From an uncultured Bacteroidia bacterium (GTDB lineage: Bacteria > Bacteroidota > Bacteroidia > Bacteroidales > Prolixibacteraceae), in NCBI GenBank assembly GCA_903923905.1, contig CAIXZH010000050.1, positions 1 to 64,000 of the forward strand: a stretch of DNA of 64,000 nt, in the 5' to 3' direction. Numbering within the stretch: the stretch's first letter is position 1; each line of letters begins with the position of its first letter. Positions 48,068-57,670 of the stretch are shown here, one piece after another. Both the position numbers and the translations under genes were made by a program. Under the pieces are notes generated by a model, which did not search any database, was not told the origin of the DNA, and saw only the letters and a list, made by a program, of their open reading frames with translations.

Positions 48068-48619
48068 ATGGATTTAAACGAAAAGGAACTAATTGCCAAT
48101 CTTAAATCTGAAGCAAGCAGGGAGCAGGCTTTTCAACTACTGGTAAAAATGTACCAGCAGCGGCTTTACTGGCATATCCGGAAAATAGTCATGAATCATG
48201 ATGATACCGATGATATTCTGCAAAATGTATTTATAAAAGTATGGAAGAACATTGAAAGTTTCAGGGAGGATTCGTCACTATTCACCTGGCTGTTCAGAAT
48301 CGCGACCAATGAATCGTTAAGCCATCTGCAAAAGCAAAAGCGCCATTCATTAGTTTCGATCAATGAAATAGGCGATTATCTTTCTGAATCACTCGAATCG
48401 GATGTTTATTTTGAGGGAGATGAAATTCAGAGGAAATTTCAATTGGCGATCCTTCAATTACCTAATAAACAGAGAATAGTATTTAATATGAAATATTTTG
48501 ATGAAATGAAATATGAAGAGATTTCCCTGGTCCTTAAGACTTCTGTTGGGGCATTAAAAGCCTCGTATCACTTTGCGGTAAAAAAAATAGAAGAATTTTT
48601 GAAAGAAGATCCTAAATAG
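48068..48619 (+). CDS. RNA polymerase sigma factor, ECF subfamily
   Basis: 183 residues with region 2 (about 17-85; LVKMYQQRLYWHIRKIVMNHDDTDDILQ, FTWLFRIATNESLSHL) and region 4 (about 125-180; YEEISLVLKTSVGALKASYHFAVKKIEEFL). The ATG at 48068 is preferred over a TTG at 48053. It is followed by a membrane protein and a periplasmic LTxxQ protein, the usual arrangement of a sigma with its envelope-stress partners. Confidence 0.92.
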   Translation: MDLNEKELIANLKSEASREQAFQLLVKMYQQRLYWHIRKIVMNHDDTDDILQNVFIKVWKNIESFREDSSLFTWLFRIATNESLSHLQKQKRHSLVSINEIGDYLSESLESDVYFEGDEIQRKFQLAILQLPNKQRIVFNMKYFDEMKYEEISLVLKTSVGALKASYHFAVKKIEEFLKEDPK

Positions 48620-48663
48620 GGATTAAACCATTTGCGATCATAAATGTCAAATAGTTGTTAGAA

Positions 48664-49125
48664 ATGAAAGAGAAAAACGTAAATATTGAAAATCTGTTCG
48701 GAAAGCTCAAAAAAGAAACCCCTTTCAGGGTTCCAGAGAACTATTTCGAAACCTTCGCTGACCGACTTAATGTGCGAATTCAGGAAGAGAAGAATTCTTA
48801 TAATAAGAGATCCTTATTTATCTACTTCAAGCCAATGATGGCAGTGGCTGCTATTTTAGTGCTTGCCATGCTGCTGATTTATATACCAATCACAAAGCTA
48901 CTACCATCTGATTCGGGAAATATCGTTCAAAATCGCTCAGAAAAGAACGTCAATGATTCAGTCAGTGGTATTCCCGCAGCTTTAATCTCGAATTTCTCAG
49001 AAGAACAGCTCCTCGCTGCATTTTCAGCCTCCAATGATTTGGACTCAAAGACCCTAACCGCTGATAATCTTGCAGTTTACATTGCAGACAATTACAGCAG
49101 TTACGAAATTCTTACCGATAATTAA
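48664..49125 (+). CDS. Single-pass membrane protein, possible anti-sigma factor
   Basis: 153 residues. The N-terminal cytosolic part (about 1-55) contains the TPFRVPENYFETFADRL motif common in small proteins encoded behind Bacteroidota ECF sigma genes. One membrane segment (about 57-80) and a Ser/Asn-rich periplasmic tail follow. The arrangement and position behind the sigma gene suggest an anti-sigma factor, but no zinc-binding HxxxCxxC motif is seen. The ATG at 48664 is preferred over a TTG three codons upstream. Confidence 0.6.
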   Translation: MKEKNVNIENLFGKLKKETPFRVPENYFETFADRLNVRIQEEKNSYNKRSLFIYFKPMMAVAAILVLAMLLIYIPITKLLPSDSGNIVQNRSEKNVNDSVSGIPAALISNFSEEQLLAAFSASNDLDSKTLTADNLAVYIADNYSSYEILTDN

Positions 49126-49135
49126 AAATAGAACC

Positions 49136-49693
49136 ATGAAACGACCAATCTCAACCAGGATAAATTGCGAAGAAAGCAATTTCCGGCTATTTTCAACCCA
49201 CTTTAAGAAATCATGGAGTTATTTCTTGAATATCAATGTACTAATTATTGGTTTAATCCTGACCTCCTATGTTGGGATGGCTCAACAAAAACTTGATCCT
49301 CAGACGCTTGAATTGATCAAAACCAAAAAAATAGCATTCCTGACCGAACAAATCGGACTGACTTCTCAGGAGGCCCAAAAATTCTGGCCGGTATATAACG
49401 AACTCGATAAAGAGAAATCTCTGCTTATGGATAAAAAGAGAGAACTCGAGTCACGCGGTGATACACCAAAACCAGGAATGAAAGAGGCCGATTTCCGCCA
49501 ATTGGCCATAGAAATGGCCTCAATTCATACCAAAGAGGGTAAATTAAGTGAGGAGTACAATATAAAATTTTTAAATATTCTCTCTGCTGAGAAGGTGGTG
49601 AAACTTTACCTTGCTGAAGGCAAATTCAGAGCTACTTTATTGCACGAATTGCGCAGGAGTCAGCAGGATAAAAAAGAAAATGAACATAAATAG
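49136..49693 (+). CDS. Periplasmic CpxP/Spy-like LTxxQ-type protein
   Basis: 185 residues with one N-terminal hydrophobic segment (about 28-45, likely an uncommonly late signal peptide ending VGMAQ). A helical periplasmic part with FLTEQIGLTSQEAQKFWPVYNELDKEKS follows, the pattern of CpxP/Spy-like chaperones and metal sensors. It is the last gene of the ECF sigma operon, 10 bases after the previous stop, and would report envelope stress; that is inference from context. Confidence 0.65.
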   Translation: MKRPISTRINCEESNFRLFSTHFKKSWSYFLNINVLIIGLILTSYVGMAQQKLDPQTLELIKTKKIAFLTEQIGLTSQEAQKFWPVYNELDKEKSLLMDKKRELESRGDTPKPGMKEADFRQLAIEMASIHTKEGKLSEEYNIKFLNILSAEKVVKLYLAEGKFRATLLHELRRSQQDKKENEHK

Positions 49694-49756
49694 ATGATAT
49701 GTTTAGCTAGTGAAAGTAGTTTAAGTAGAGTAGTTTTTAGTAGTGAATTTTCGGTT

Positions 49757-49800
49757 AAGAGGTTGTCAGAAATCAGCGATTTATTGACAACCTCTTTTTT
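49757..49800 (+). terminator. Rho-independent terminator of the ECF sigma operon
   Basis: AAGAGGTTGTCA (49757-49768) and TGACAACCTCTT (49785-49796) form a 12-bp stem, followed by a run of T to 49800. Confidence 0.85.
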
Positions 49801-49905
49801 GTAAAAGGATGTTAGACTATTAGGCTATTAGGGGTTGAATATTATTTGCTGGTTTTAAGTCTATCTTCCAAAACGCCTAACAGCCAAAAGCCTATCTTCC
49901 AGCCG

Positions 49906-51270
49906 TTACACTTTTAATGCGATAACCAGCTCTGTTACTGAAATGAGCTGTTGTTCCCCGGTTTCCATATTTTTTAAATTAACCATTCCCTTTTCGATTT
50001 CAGACTCTCCAGCCAGTACAACAAATTTAATACCCTTTCGATTGGCATAAACCATCTGCTTTTTCATTTTATCAGAATCGGGATAAATCTCACTGCTGAT
50101 ACCTGCTTGCCGCAAACAGGATAAAAGGGGAAGGCAGTAGCATTCTTCTTTTTCTCCAAAGTTTACAAACATCACTTTTGAAGAAGCCATAGCATCTTTT
50201 GGAAAAATGTCGAGTTGTGACATTACGTCGTAAATCCGGTCGGCTCCAAAAGAAATTCCAACCCCTGAAACACCTGAAAGACCAAATATTCCGGTAAGAT
50301 CATCATACCTGCCACCACCAGTAATTGACCCAATTTCAACATCCTTTGATTTGACTTCAAAAATTGCACCCGTATAATAGTTTAAGCCTCGCGCTAAAGT
50401 CAGATCCAATTCAATTTCGGATTCTAAATTAATGCCAGACAGGTAGTTAAAGATTGTGCGCACCTCCTTTATTCCCTGCAAACCTGTTGAGGACATTGAG
50501 ATCACCCGTTCAATCTGGTTTATTTTTTCAGTATTACTTCCATTTAAATGGAGAATTGGTTGAAGCTTAAGAATTGCTTCGTGAGTTACCCCTTTATGAA
50601 TCAGTTCTTCATTGACCTTATCAATACCGATTTTATCTAATTTGTCAATCGCGACAGTAATGTCGACAATCCTTTCAGCTTCTCCAATGGCTTCAGCAAT
50701 ACCTGCAAGGATTTTACGATTATTAATTTTGATTACCACTTTGAGACCAAGAAACCGGTAAACATGGTCGACAATCTGGATCAGTTCCACTTCATTCAGT
50801 AGCGAATCTGAGCCAATAATGTCCACATCACACTGGTAAAACTCACGATAACGTCCTTTCTGAGGTCGGTCGGCACGCCAAACCGGCTGAATCTGATATC
50901 TGCGAAAAGGAAATACAATATCATTCTGGTTTTGAACAACATACCTTGCAAAGGGTACCGTAAGATCATATCGCAATCCCTTTTCCGAAATCTTTGTAGT
51001 GAGTTTTGAACTGTTTGAAGCCGTTAATTCCTCAGAATTTACAGCCGAAAGGTAGTCACCGGAGTTTAGAATTTTAAACAACAATTTATCACCTTCTTCG
51101 CCATATTTCCCCATCAGGGTTGAAAGATTTTCCATTGCTGGTGTTTCAATCTGCTGAAAACCATACAATTGAAATACCCTTTTCACGGTATCAAAGATAT
51201 AATTCCTCCTTGCCATTTCATTGGGAGAAAAGTCCCGGGTTCCTTTGGGTATTGACGGTTTCTGTGCCAT
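49906..51270 (-). CDS. hisS: Histidyl-tRNA synthetase
   Basis: 454 residues, class II aminoacyl-tRNA synthetase. Motif 2 lies near [29 protein letters not shown]. The histidine-specific motifs [14 protein letters not shown] and GGRYDDL are present, and the C-terminal anticodon-binding domain follows from about 360. Intact and of normal length. A minus-strand TAACTTTG at 51294-51301 is the probable -7 element. Confidence 0.96.
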   Translation of the reverse strand: MAQKPSIPKGTRDFSPNEMARRNYIFDTVKRVFQLYGFQQIETPAMENLSTLMGKYGEEGDKLLFKILNSGDYLSAVNSEELTASNSSKLTTKISEKGLRYDLTVPFARYVVQNQNDIVFPFRRYQIQPVWRADRPQKGRYREFYQCDVDIIGSDSLLNEVELIQIVDHVYRFLGLKVVIKINNRKILAGIAEAIGEAERIVDITVAIDKLDKIGIDKVNEELIHKGVTHEAILKLQPILHLNGSNTEKINQIERVISMSSTGLQGIKEVRTIFNYLSGINLESEIELDLTLARGLNYYTGAIFEVKSKDVEIGSITGGGRYDDLTGIFGLSGVSGVGISFGADRIYDVMSQLDIFPKDAMASSKVMFVNFGEKEECYCLPLLSCLRQAGISSEIYPDSDKMKKQMVYANRKGIKFVVLAGESEIEKGMVNLKNMETGEQQLISVTELVIALKV

Positions 51271-51293
51271 GCTAATTTTTAAAAATTAAGGTG

Positions 51294-51301
51294 CAAAGTT
51301 A
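51294..51301 (-). promoter_or_regulatory. Putative -7 element of hisS
   Basis: Minus-strand TAACTTTG fits TAnnTTTG and lies 23 bases before the ATG. No TTTG at the 19-base spacing. Confidence 0.45.
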
Positions 51302-51316
51302 GGGAATAATCGCAAA

Positions 51317-51346
51317 AAAGAGGATGTCTTTGGGGACACCCTCTTT
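51317..51346 (-). terminator. Terminator of the TonB receptor gene
   Basis: AAAGAGG-TGTC pairs with GACA-CCTCTTT around one mismatch and a 6-base loop. On the minus strand it is followed by TTTGCG. It lies 80 bases after the receptor stop. Confidence 0.65.
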
Positions 51347-51425
51347 GAATTTAATAATTATGTCTGAGGGAATTTTTAATGCCCTCTACAACGATGTGCT
51401 GTTGTACAATAAATACTTTAATCAA

Positions 51426-54400
51426 TCAATTAAATAGGTATTTAATACCAAACATCATTTGCCATCTTGAACCAATAGCTGTTGAGTTTTGGAATGGTTG
51501 AGTAAACGGAGTTGTTCCTGTTTGGAATGGCAGTGAAAACGAAGGAGTTTTTCCATCGGCAGAGATACCTTCATATTTTAATATGTTTGTAGCAGTAGGA
51601 ATTTTAACCACACCCCAATCCCGGTTGATAAAATTTCCGGCATTAATCATATCCAATGAGAACCTGATCGTGTGAGATTCTTTGCCAACTTTAAGTTTTA
51701 AATCCTGAGTTATGTTTAAATCCAGTTTACTATAGTAAGGCAATACTGTGGCATTTCGTTTAGCGTATTGACCCCTGTGCGTATTCAGGTAGGTTGAATT
51801 GGAAATGAACGCGTCCAGCTGTGACCAAATTTGTGCAGCTGATCTTGTATCAGTTGACGTTCCTGTACCTAACCCACCTGAACCGACTTTAACCAGGTTG
51901 ATATCAGAAATTGTTTTTGGAATATACATCAGGTCATTACCCGTATTACCATCGCCGTTTAAGTCACCATTATAGACATACGAGGTTACACCATTGTTTG
52001 TCAATTCATAGATTGCTCCAAATGTTGTAGCAATATTTTTCCCTTCATTTAGTTTATAGGAGAAGTTGCCAATAACCCTGTGTGGCTGGTAATAGGATGC
52101 ATAACCTAAATTAGCTGCGTTAGGATCCTGATTGGCAACTGGTGCTGCACTCCATAATGATGAAGCAGTTGAACCACCTTCTGCAGTGTTCTTGGCCACT
52201 GAACGAGTGTATGCTATACCATAGGTTAAATTTTCAAGAGTTCTTTGAATCTTTGCAGTTAAGGTGTAGACAAAACCCTTACTTGTGTTACTCATTAAAA
52301 TTGCGTTCCCAATATTAGGATTTGCCAATGTCGTACCGGCATAATATTTATTTGTATTTGCAACCGAAGTTAAGTAACGGGTTCTGTTATCAATACCACC
52401 CAAAGCAAATCCGTTCGATTCATTTAAATTGACATTGGAGTAATAAACTGCATTGATGTCTTTGGTATAGTTGTATTCAGCACCAACTAACCAGCCTTCA
52501 TCCAATTTCTTGTCAACAGCCAATGTTGATTTCCATGCTGTTGGATATTTGAAGTTTTTAGCAACCAAAGCAGTACTGTATGAAGTATTGGCAGCACCGG
52601 CAGTAGGCCTGTAAGCGTTAGGGTCAGCATTAAATACTGTCTTGTTGGCAGCGTTGGTGAATGAACCAAATTGAATACCATTGTTCGAAGCCTGGTTAGA
52701 AATCCAGACGAATGGCGGAGGTCCTGCGAAGATACCGGTACCGCCTCTAACCTGTAATGTTTTATCACTATTGGGATTCCAGTTGAAACCTAATCTTGGT
52801 GATACAAGAACATTATTCATTGGTGCTTTACCAATATTATATGACACATTGTCTTTGAATTTCAATGCATCAAAGTTAGGGTTATCAGTCATTGCCTGTT
52901 TATAAATGGTCTCATCAAATCTTAATCCAGCAGTTACGGTTAAATCATTTGTAATTTTCCACTTATCCTGCACAAACTGCGATAACTCTGTTGATCCGGC
53001 ATAAGCCCAAGGGAAAGCCCCACTTGGCAAAGCAGAATATTGCAGGTAATATGATTTAGCATTTAATGTTCCGTTTTTTGCTGAATTATAGAAATCTGTC
53101 AGGCTATTGAATTGATAAACACCCTGATAACCAGGAGCAAATGCGTTCTGATATTTTTTAATTGAGTTTTGAGTACCAAAAGTTAGTTCATGCGCACCAC
53201 TATAATAAGTTAAAATGTCATTCAACTGATATACGTTGGTAAACAATTTATTGTTGTAAGTGTACATTTCATAACCGAAAGTGGTAGAAATATTTCCATT
53301 GTTTAAGATATCAACCAGTGGAAATGTAGAACTATTGGAGTGAGGAGAACGGAAATCTCTCAATGCGGTATAACCAATTTGTAATTTATTTGACAACTTA
53401 TTATTGAAATGGGTATTCAACTCAGCAATTAAAATATTAAAGTTGTTATTAATCACATAACCACTCCCAAAGAAAGGCATTGAATAGGTTCCTGGTTGTC
53501 CACCGGTTACCTGGCCAGAACCTGGTCGTGAAGTAGATGCAAATTGATCGGCAAATGATTTTAAGTAGTTATACTTCAATGTGAAAGTATTCTTGCTATT
53601 AATGTTCCAGTCTAATTTGGCTGTGACCTTATCTGAATTAGTTTTGAATGAATATCCCTGGAAAGAACCAGGGTCATATCCATACTTGGATTTTAGGAAA
53701 CCAGCTAAAGCAGTTAAAGTATCTGCGTTTGCCTGGGAATAATTTCCACCCGCAGCATGAGTTGCGTCAGAAGCCAACATTGAAGTAGCGGGAGCGTCTT
53801 GTCTTACTTGCTCCACACTAACATAGAAAAACAATTTGTCTTTAATAATTGGCCCACCTAAACTAAATCCTTTTATAGAGTAATTAAAAGGAGTTTTTGG
53901 AACTGTTGTCGGTCCCGCATTATAACCCAAATAATTTTCATTCCTGGAATATTGGTAAATACTACCTTTAAAAATATTTGTACCACTTTTAGTTACGGTG
54001 TTAACACCTGTTCCGGAAAATCCACCCTGTTTCACATCATAAGGTGATACATTAACCTGAATTTGCTCAATCGCTTCCAATGAAATTGGTTGTGCAGATG
54101 TTTGTCCACCCAGGATAGACGACAGTCCAAATGAATTGTTAAAATTAGCACCATCAACCGTCATATTATTGTATTGGTTACTTCTGCCACCAATATTCAA
54201 TCCGTTTGCCGTAGGTTCTAACTTAACAAAATCCTGAATTGAACGGTTAATTGTTGGTAAACGATCAATTTGAGTTCTGGTAATTAACTCCTGAGATCCC
54301 GTCCTTGAACTACTGAAAGTCTTATCATTTGAAAACTGAATCACAACTTCACCTAACTGAGTTGCCTGATCAACTAATTTAAAATTTTGTTTAAAAGTCT

Positions 54401-54698
54401 GACCCAAATTTAAATAAATGTCTGTTGCTGTTTCAGACTTGAATCCGACAAAAGAGGTGGTTAATGTATAAGGGCCGCCGATTTTCAAGTTTGGTAGATT
54501 ATACCGGCCATCATTACGCGTGGTGGTCATATATTTTGTACCTGTCGGGATATGAACTGCGGTTACATTTACATTTGGTAATGATCCAGTTACATCCGAA
54601 ATGGTCCCTGAAATTTCAGAAGTCGTTTCCTGAGACTTTGCGATAACGGCAAATAGGATTAGCATTATCAGTATCAACATACTTTTTAGTTTCCTCAT
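51426..54698 (-). CDS. TonB-dependent receptor, Oar-like
   Basis: 1090 residues, outer-membrane transporter. A signal peptide (about 1-22) is followed by a carboxypeptidase-regulatory-like beta-sandwich (about 25-110) and a plug (about 115-235, including TPINRSIQDFVKLEP-like text and the GGRSNQYNNMTVDGANFNNSFG stretch). The beta-barrel ends in a terminal aromatic pattern (WQMMFGIKYLFN). The INxxFNSL-like and PFNYSIKGFSLGGPIIKDKLFFYVSVE stretch is typical of Oar-type receptors, which lack a SusD partner, and none is found here. Its ligand is unknown. A minus-strand TACATCTG with ATTG 18 bases upstream could be its promoter. Confidence 0.9.
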   Translation of the reverse strand: MRKLKSMLILIMLILFAVIAKSQETTSEISGTISDVTGSLPNVNVTAVHIPTGTKYMTTTRNDGRYNLPNLKIGGPYTLTTSFVGFKSETATDIYLNLGQTFKQNFKLVDQATQLGEVVIQFSNDKTFSSSRTGSQELITRTQIDRLPTINRSIQDFVKLEPTANGLNIGGRSNQYNNMTVDGANFNNSFGLSSILGGQTSAQPISLEAIEQIQVNVSPYDVKQGGFSGTGVNTVTKSGTNIFKGSIYQYSRNENYLGYNAGPTTVPKTPFNYSIKGFSLGGPIIKDKLFFYVSVEQVRQDAPATSMLASDATHAAGGNYSQANADTLTALAGFLKSKYGYDPGSFQGYSFKTNSDKVTAKLDWNINSKNTFTLKYNYLKSFADQFASTSRPGSGQVTGGQPGTYSMPFFGSGYVINNNFNILIAELNTHFNNKLSNKLQIGYTALRDFRSPHSNSSTFPLVDILNNGNISTTFGYEMYTYNNKLFTNVYQLNDILTYYSGAHELTFGTQNSIKKYQNAFAPGYQGVYQFNSLTDFYNSAKNGTLNAKSYYLQYSALPSGAFPWAYAGSTELSQFVQDKWKITNDLTVTAGLRFDETIYKQAMTDNPNFDALKFKDNVSYNIGKAPMNNVLVSPRLGFNWNPNSDKTLQVRGGTGIFAGPPPFVWISNQASNNGIQFGSFTNAANKTVFNADPNAYRPTAGAANTSYSTALVAKNFKYPTAWKSTLAVDKKLDEGWLVGAEYNYTKDINAVYYSNVNLNESNGFALGGIDNRTRYLTSVANTNKYYAGTTLANPNIGNAILMSNTSKGFVYTLTAKIQRTLENLTYGIAYTRSVAKNTAEGGSTASSLWSAAPVANQDPNAANLGYASYYQPHRVIGNFSYKLNEGKNIATTFGAIYELTNNGVTSYVYNGDLNGDGNTGNDLMYIPKTISDINLVKVGSGGLGTGTSTDTRSAAQIWSQLDAFISNSTYLNTHRGQYAKRNATVLPYYSKLDLNITQDLKLKVGKESHTIRFSLDMINAGNFINRDWGVVKIPTATNILKYEGISADGKTPSFSLPFQTGTTPFTQPFQNSTAIGSRWQMMFGIKYLFN

Positions 54699-54736
54699 GC
54701 TTTTTGTTTTTTAGTTTATGAATTCCTTAGTAATAA

Positions 54737-54766
54737 CAGATGTAAATTTTACTGTTATTTAACAAT
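54737..54766 (-). promoter_or_regulatory. Putative promoter of the TonB receptor gene
   Basis: On the minus strand ATTG (54763-54766), 18 bases, then TACATCTG (54737-54744), one mismatch from TAnnTTTG. Confidence 0.4.
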
Positions 54767-54906
54767 TTTTAATATTTAACAAATTAAGACAAACTTAATT
54801 TCATTTCCCACACAATTGGATAACATTCCTGTTACATTTATGGCGCCACTGACCGATTATAGTTATTCCGCCAATCGTTTTCTGGTTAAAATCCGGTTGG
54901 AATGAC

Positions 54907-54914
54907 TACTTTTG
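54907..54914 (+). promoter_or_regulatory. Putative -7 element of nadA
   Basis: TACTTTTG fits TAnnTTTG and ends 22 bases before the ATG at 54937. The -33 region is only TCTG-like at 22 bases. Confidence 0.45.
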
Positions 54915-54936
54915 CAGCAATTGCAACAATAATTCG

Positions 54937-55929
54937 ATGTCAAAAGAAAGTTTTAATCGGTTAATAAAAATGCACGGCTACGTTAATCAGCCGATTGCCT
55001 CAGGTATTGACCTTCCGGGTGAGATCCGGAAAATGAAATTGGCAAAAAATGCAGTAATTCTGGGACATTATTATATTACTGCTGAACTTCAGGATATTTC
55101 TGATTTTCTGGGAGATTCCCTTGCCTTGGCACAACAGGCGCAAAAGACAGATGCTGATCTAATTCTATTTGTTGGGGTTCACTTTATGGGTGAGACTGCA
55201 AAGATTCTTAATCCGGATAAAAAAGTCATTGTTCCCGATCTGAATGCCGGATGTTCATTGGCAGAATCGGCGCCGGCTGAGGCATTTCAGGCTTTTAAAA
55301 TTCAACATCCTGATCACAAGGTCATTTCTTACATCAATTGCTCCGCTGAAATCAAGGCACTATCGGATGTTATTGTAACCTCATCAAATGCTATGAAGAT
55401 TGTGGAATCATTTCCAAAAGAACAACCTTTGATCTTTGCGCCAGACAAGAATCTAGGAAATTATATTAATTCGGTGACAGGAAGACAAATGGTTCTTTGG
55501 AATGGGGCATGCATGGTTCATGAAAAATATTCGCTGGAGAAAATTGTCAAACTAATGGACGAACAACCTAAAGCACTTTTTATTGCCCATCCGGAATGTG
55601 AACAACAGGTTCTTTTGGTCGCTGATTTCATTGGTTCGACAACTGCACTGCTTAATTATGTGGCTAAAAGTGAAGCCTCCGAATTTATCGTAGCAACTGA
55701 AAGTGGAATCCTCCACCAGATGCAGCGGAACTGCCCTGACAAAATATTTATCCCGGCACCTTCGATCGACTCAACATGTGGCTGTAATGACTGTAGTTAT
55801 ATGAAATTAAATACAATACAAAAACTATACCTTGCGCTAAAATATGAAAAACCCGAAATAATTCTCGATCCGTCAATCATTGAAAAGGCTAAAATACCCA
55901 TCCTCAGAATGCTTGAATTATCAATCTGA
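54937..55929 (+). CDS. nadA: Quinolinate synthase
   Basis: 330 residues. It condenses iminoaspartate with dihydroxyacetone phosphate to quinolinate for NAD. The three [4Fe-4S] ligands of the family are visible: Cys106 (NAGCSLAE), Cys192 (NGACMVHE) and Cys286 (CNDCSYMK). The GHYY segment near 43-46 matches the substrate site. nadB and nadC are not in the window. Confidence 0.95.
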   Translation: MSKESFNRLIKMHGYVNQPIASGIDLPGEIRKMKLAKNAVILGHYYITAELQDISDFLGDSLALAQQAQKTDADLILFVGVHFMGETAKILNPDKKVIVPDLNAGCSLAESAPAEAFQAFKIQHPDHKVISYINCSAEIKALSDVIVTSSNAMKIVESFPKEQPLIFAPDKNLGNYINSVTGRQMVLWNGACMVHEKYSLEKIVKLMDEQPKALFIAHPECEQQVLLVADFIGSTTALLNYVAKSEASEFIVATESGILHQMQRNCPDKIFIPAPSIDSTCGCNDCSYMKLNTIQKLYLALKYEKPEIILDPSIIEKAKIPILRMLELSI

Positions 55930-55950
55930 TTGGAATTGAGTTTGACAAAA

Positions 55951-56092
55951 GGCAGCTGGCAATTAGCAACTGGCCACTTGCCTGGACCGGCTTCCCTTGA
56001 TGACTTTCTTTACCAGTCAAAGCTTTGAACAAATTTAAACTTATCCAACAAAAAATTATATCTCAGGCAGGCAGTTGCCAGTCGCAATTGCC
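55951..56092. repeat. Diverged inverted repeat of GGCAATTGCAACTGG type between nadA and ilvE
   Basis: GGCAGCTGGCAATTAGCAACTGGCC (near 55951-55975) is an approximate reverse complement of GGCAGTTGCCAGTCGCAATTGCC (56070-56092), with about 95 bases between. It lies between two convergent genes and may fold into one bidirectional hairpin or be remnant repeat DNA. Confidence 0.35.
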
Positions 56093-56102
56093 GGAATCTT
56101 AT

Positions 56103-57116
56103 TTACTCAATAATTGTTGTCCAATTGTATGGGTCCGGTTCAAGACCATATTGAATTCCTCTAAGCTTTTCATAAAGTTGAACCGACACTTTGCCCGGTT
56201 CAGTTCCGTAGGTGTATTCTAAATTTTTGTCGGCATCAAAGACTCTTTTAATCGGAGAGATTACAGCAGCTGTACCGCAGGCTCCAACTTCATCAAATTC
56301 GGAGAGTTCTTCTACCGGAATCTGACGTTCTTCAATCTTCATCCCCATATCAGCAGCCAATTGTCGTAAACTCATATTGGTAATAGAGGGGAGAATTGAC
56401 CCTGATTTGGGAGTTACATAGGAATTTCCTTTAATCGCAAAAAAATTGGCAGGTCCACATTCATCAATATATTTCTTTTCCCTGGCATCCAGATAAAGTA
56501 CAGCTGAGAATCCCTCATGATGGGCACGCTGACCGGCAACAAGACTGGCTGCATAATTACCACCAACCTTAATTTTACCGGTTCCCAGAGGAGCTGCACG
56601 ATCGTATTCGCGATAGATTACCAGATCAGTCGGTTTAAAACCCTCTTTAAAGTAAGGACCAACAGGCATGACCAATACCAAAAAAAGATACTCATCTGCT
56701 GGATTTACACCGATTTGATGGCCTGTTCCAATGAGCAATGGACGAATATATAAAGATGCCCCGGATTCAAAAGGCGGAACAAAAGCCTCGTTTAATTTCA
56801 CAACTTTCTTTACTGCATCAGTGAATAATGGAGTTGGTACTTCAGCCATCATAATCCCTTGTGAAGAACGCTGCATTCGCTTTGCATTCTCTTCCATCCT
56901 GAAAACACGGATCTTTCCGTCTTTCCCTCTGAAAGCTTTTAATCCTTCAAAAGCCTCTTGTCCATAATGAAATGTAGTTGCCCCAATATGCAAAGTAACA
57001 TTTTCAGATTCAGACACTTCTAATTCACCCCATTTACCATTGCGATACCAGCAACGAATATTGAAATCCGCTTTGCTATACCCAAATCCAAGATTTTCCC
57101 AGTCTATTGTTTCCAT
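56103..57116 (-). CDS. ilvE: Branched-chain amino acid aminotransferase
   Basis: 337 residues, fold-type IV PLP enzyme. It transfers the amino group to or from Leu, Ile and Val. The PLP lysine is probably K183 in GTGKIKVGGNYAASL, as in the human-type BCAT branch. The EFDEVGACGTAAVISPI motif near the cofactor phosphate is present. Length and motifs fit the BCAT branch found in eukaryotes and many Bacteroidota. It is monocistronic, with 553 bases upstream that show no clear promoter. Confidence 0.93.
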   Translation of the reverse strand: METIDWENLGFGYSKADFNIRCWYRNGKWGELEVSESENVTLHIGATTFHYGQEAFEGLKAFRGKDGKIRVFRMEENAKRMQRSSQGIMMAEVPTPLFTDAVKKVVKLNEAFVPPFESGASLYIRPLLIGTGHQIGVNPADEYLFLVLVMPVGPYFKEGFKPTDLVIYREYDRAAPLGTGKIKVGGNYAASLVAGQRAHHEGFSAVLYLDAREKKYIDECGPANFFAIKGNSYVTPKSGSILPSITNMSLRQLAADMGMKIEERQIPVEELSEFDEVGACGTAAVISPIKRVFDADKNLEYTYGTEPGKVSVQLYEKLRGIQYGLEPDPYNWTTIIE

Positions 57117-57670
57117 ATCTTAATTTTATGCACTGATTCCGTCTGCTAAAGTACAATTAATCCATTAAAAGTTAGTTTTATTCAGAAAACAAAGCAATGA
57201 TATCCCTAAATTTTTATCGGTGTAACTTTGCCAAATTCTCCGACTGTGAACTTTACAAACCGACAATTCTGAAAAATTTATTAACCATTATATTAACAAA
57301 TATGATCTGCACAATAACGATGCATTGATATATTATATCATTGTATTTCAATCATTTATATATAAACATAAACCAATTTTTACAAATTTCCACATTTACT
57401 GCATTGAACTAAAAATGAATTTTCTTCGATTCAGCGTCTGGGATGAAAAATAAGTTTAAATTCTTCGTAAATTTGATAATGGATTCTAAAAATACCGATT
57501 TTAAAATAGTATTTGTAAGGTCTTGAAATAGTAATTATTGGAAATAGGTAAATTAAAATGAAAATAATCCATCCACCTGAAAGTGTAGGAATCCATGATA
57601 TCTTATCAAAAACGACACATTAGTAAATAAGAAATAAATCCTAAAATTCTTACCTTAAAACCCATTAGCA
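57117..57670. other. AT-rich intergenic region, ilvE / kamA operon
   Basis: About 550 bases between divergent genes. I find no coding frame of note and no tRNA. A plus-strand TAACTTTG at 57223-57230 is a possible -7 element without a -33 partner. It is far upstream of the kamA ATG (57671), so a long leader of about 430 bases would follow if used. No other TAnnTTTG lies close to kamA, so the operon promoter is unclear and may need another sigma factor. Confidence 0.45.
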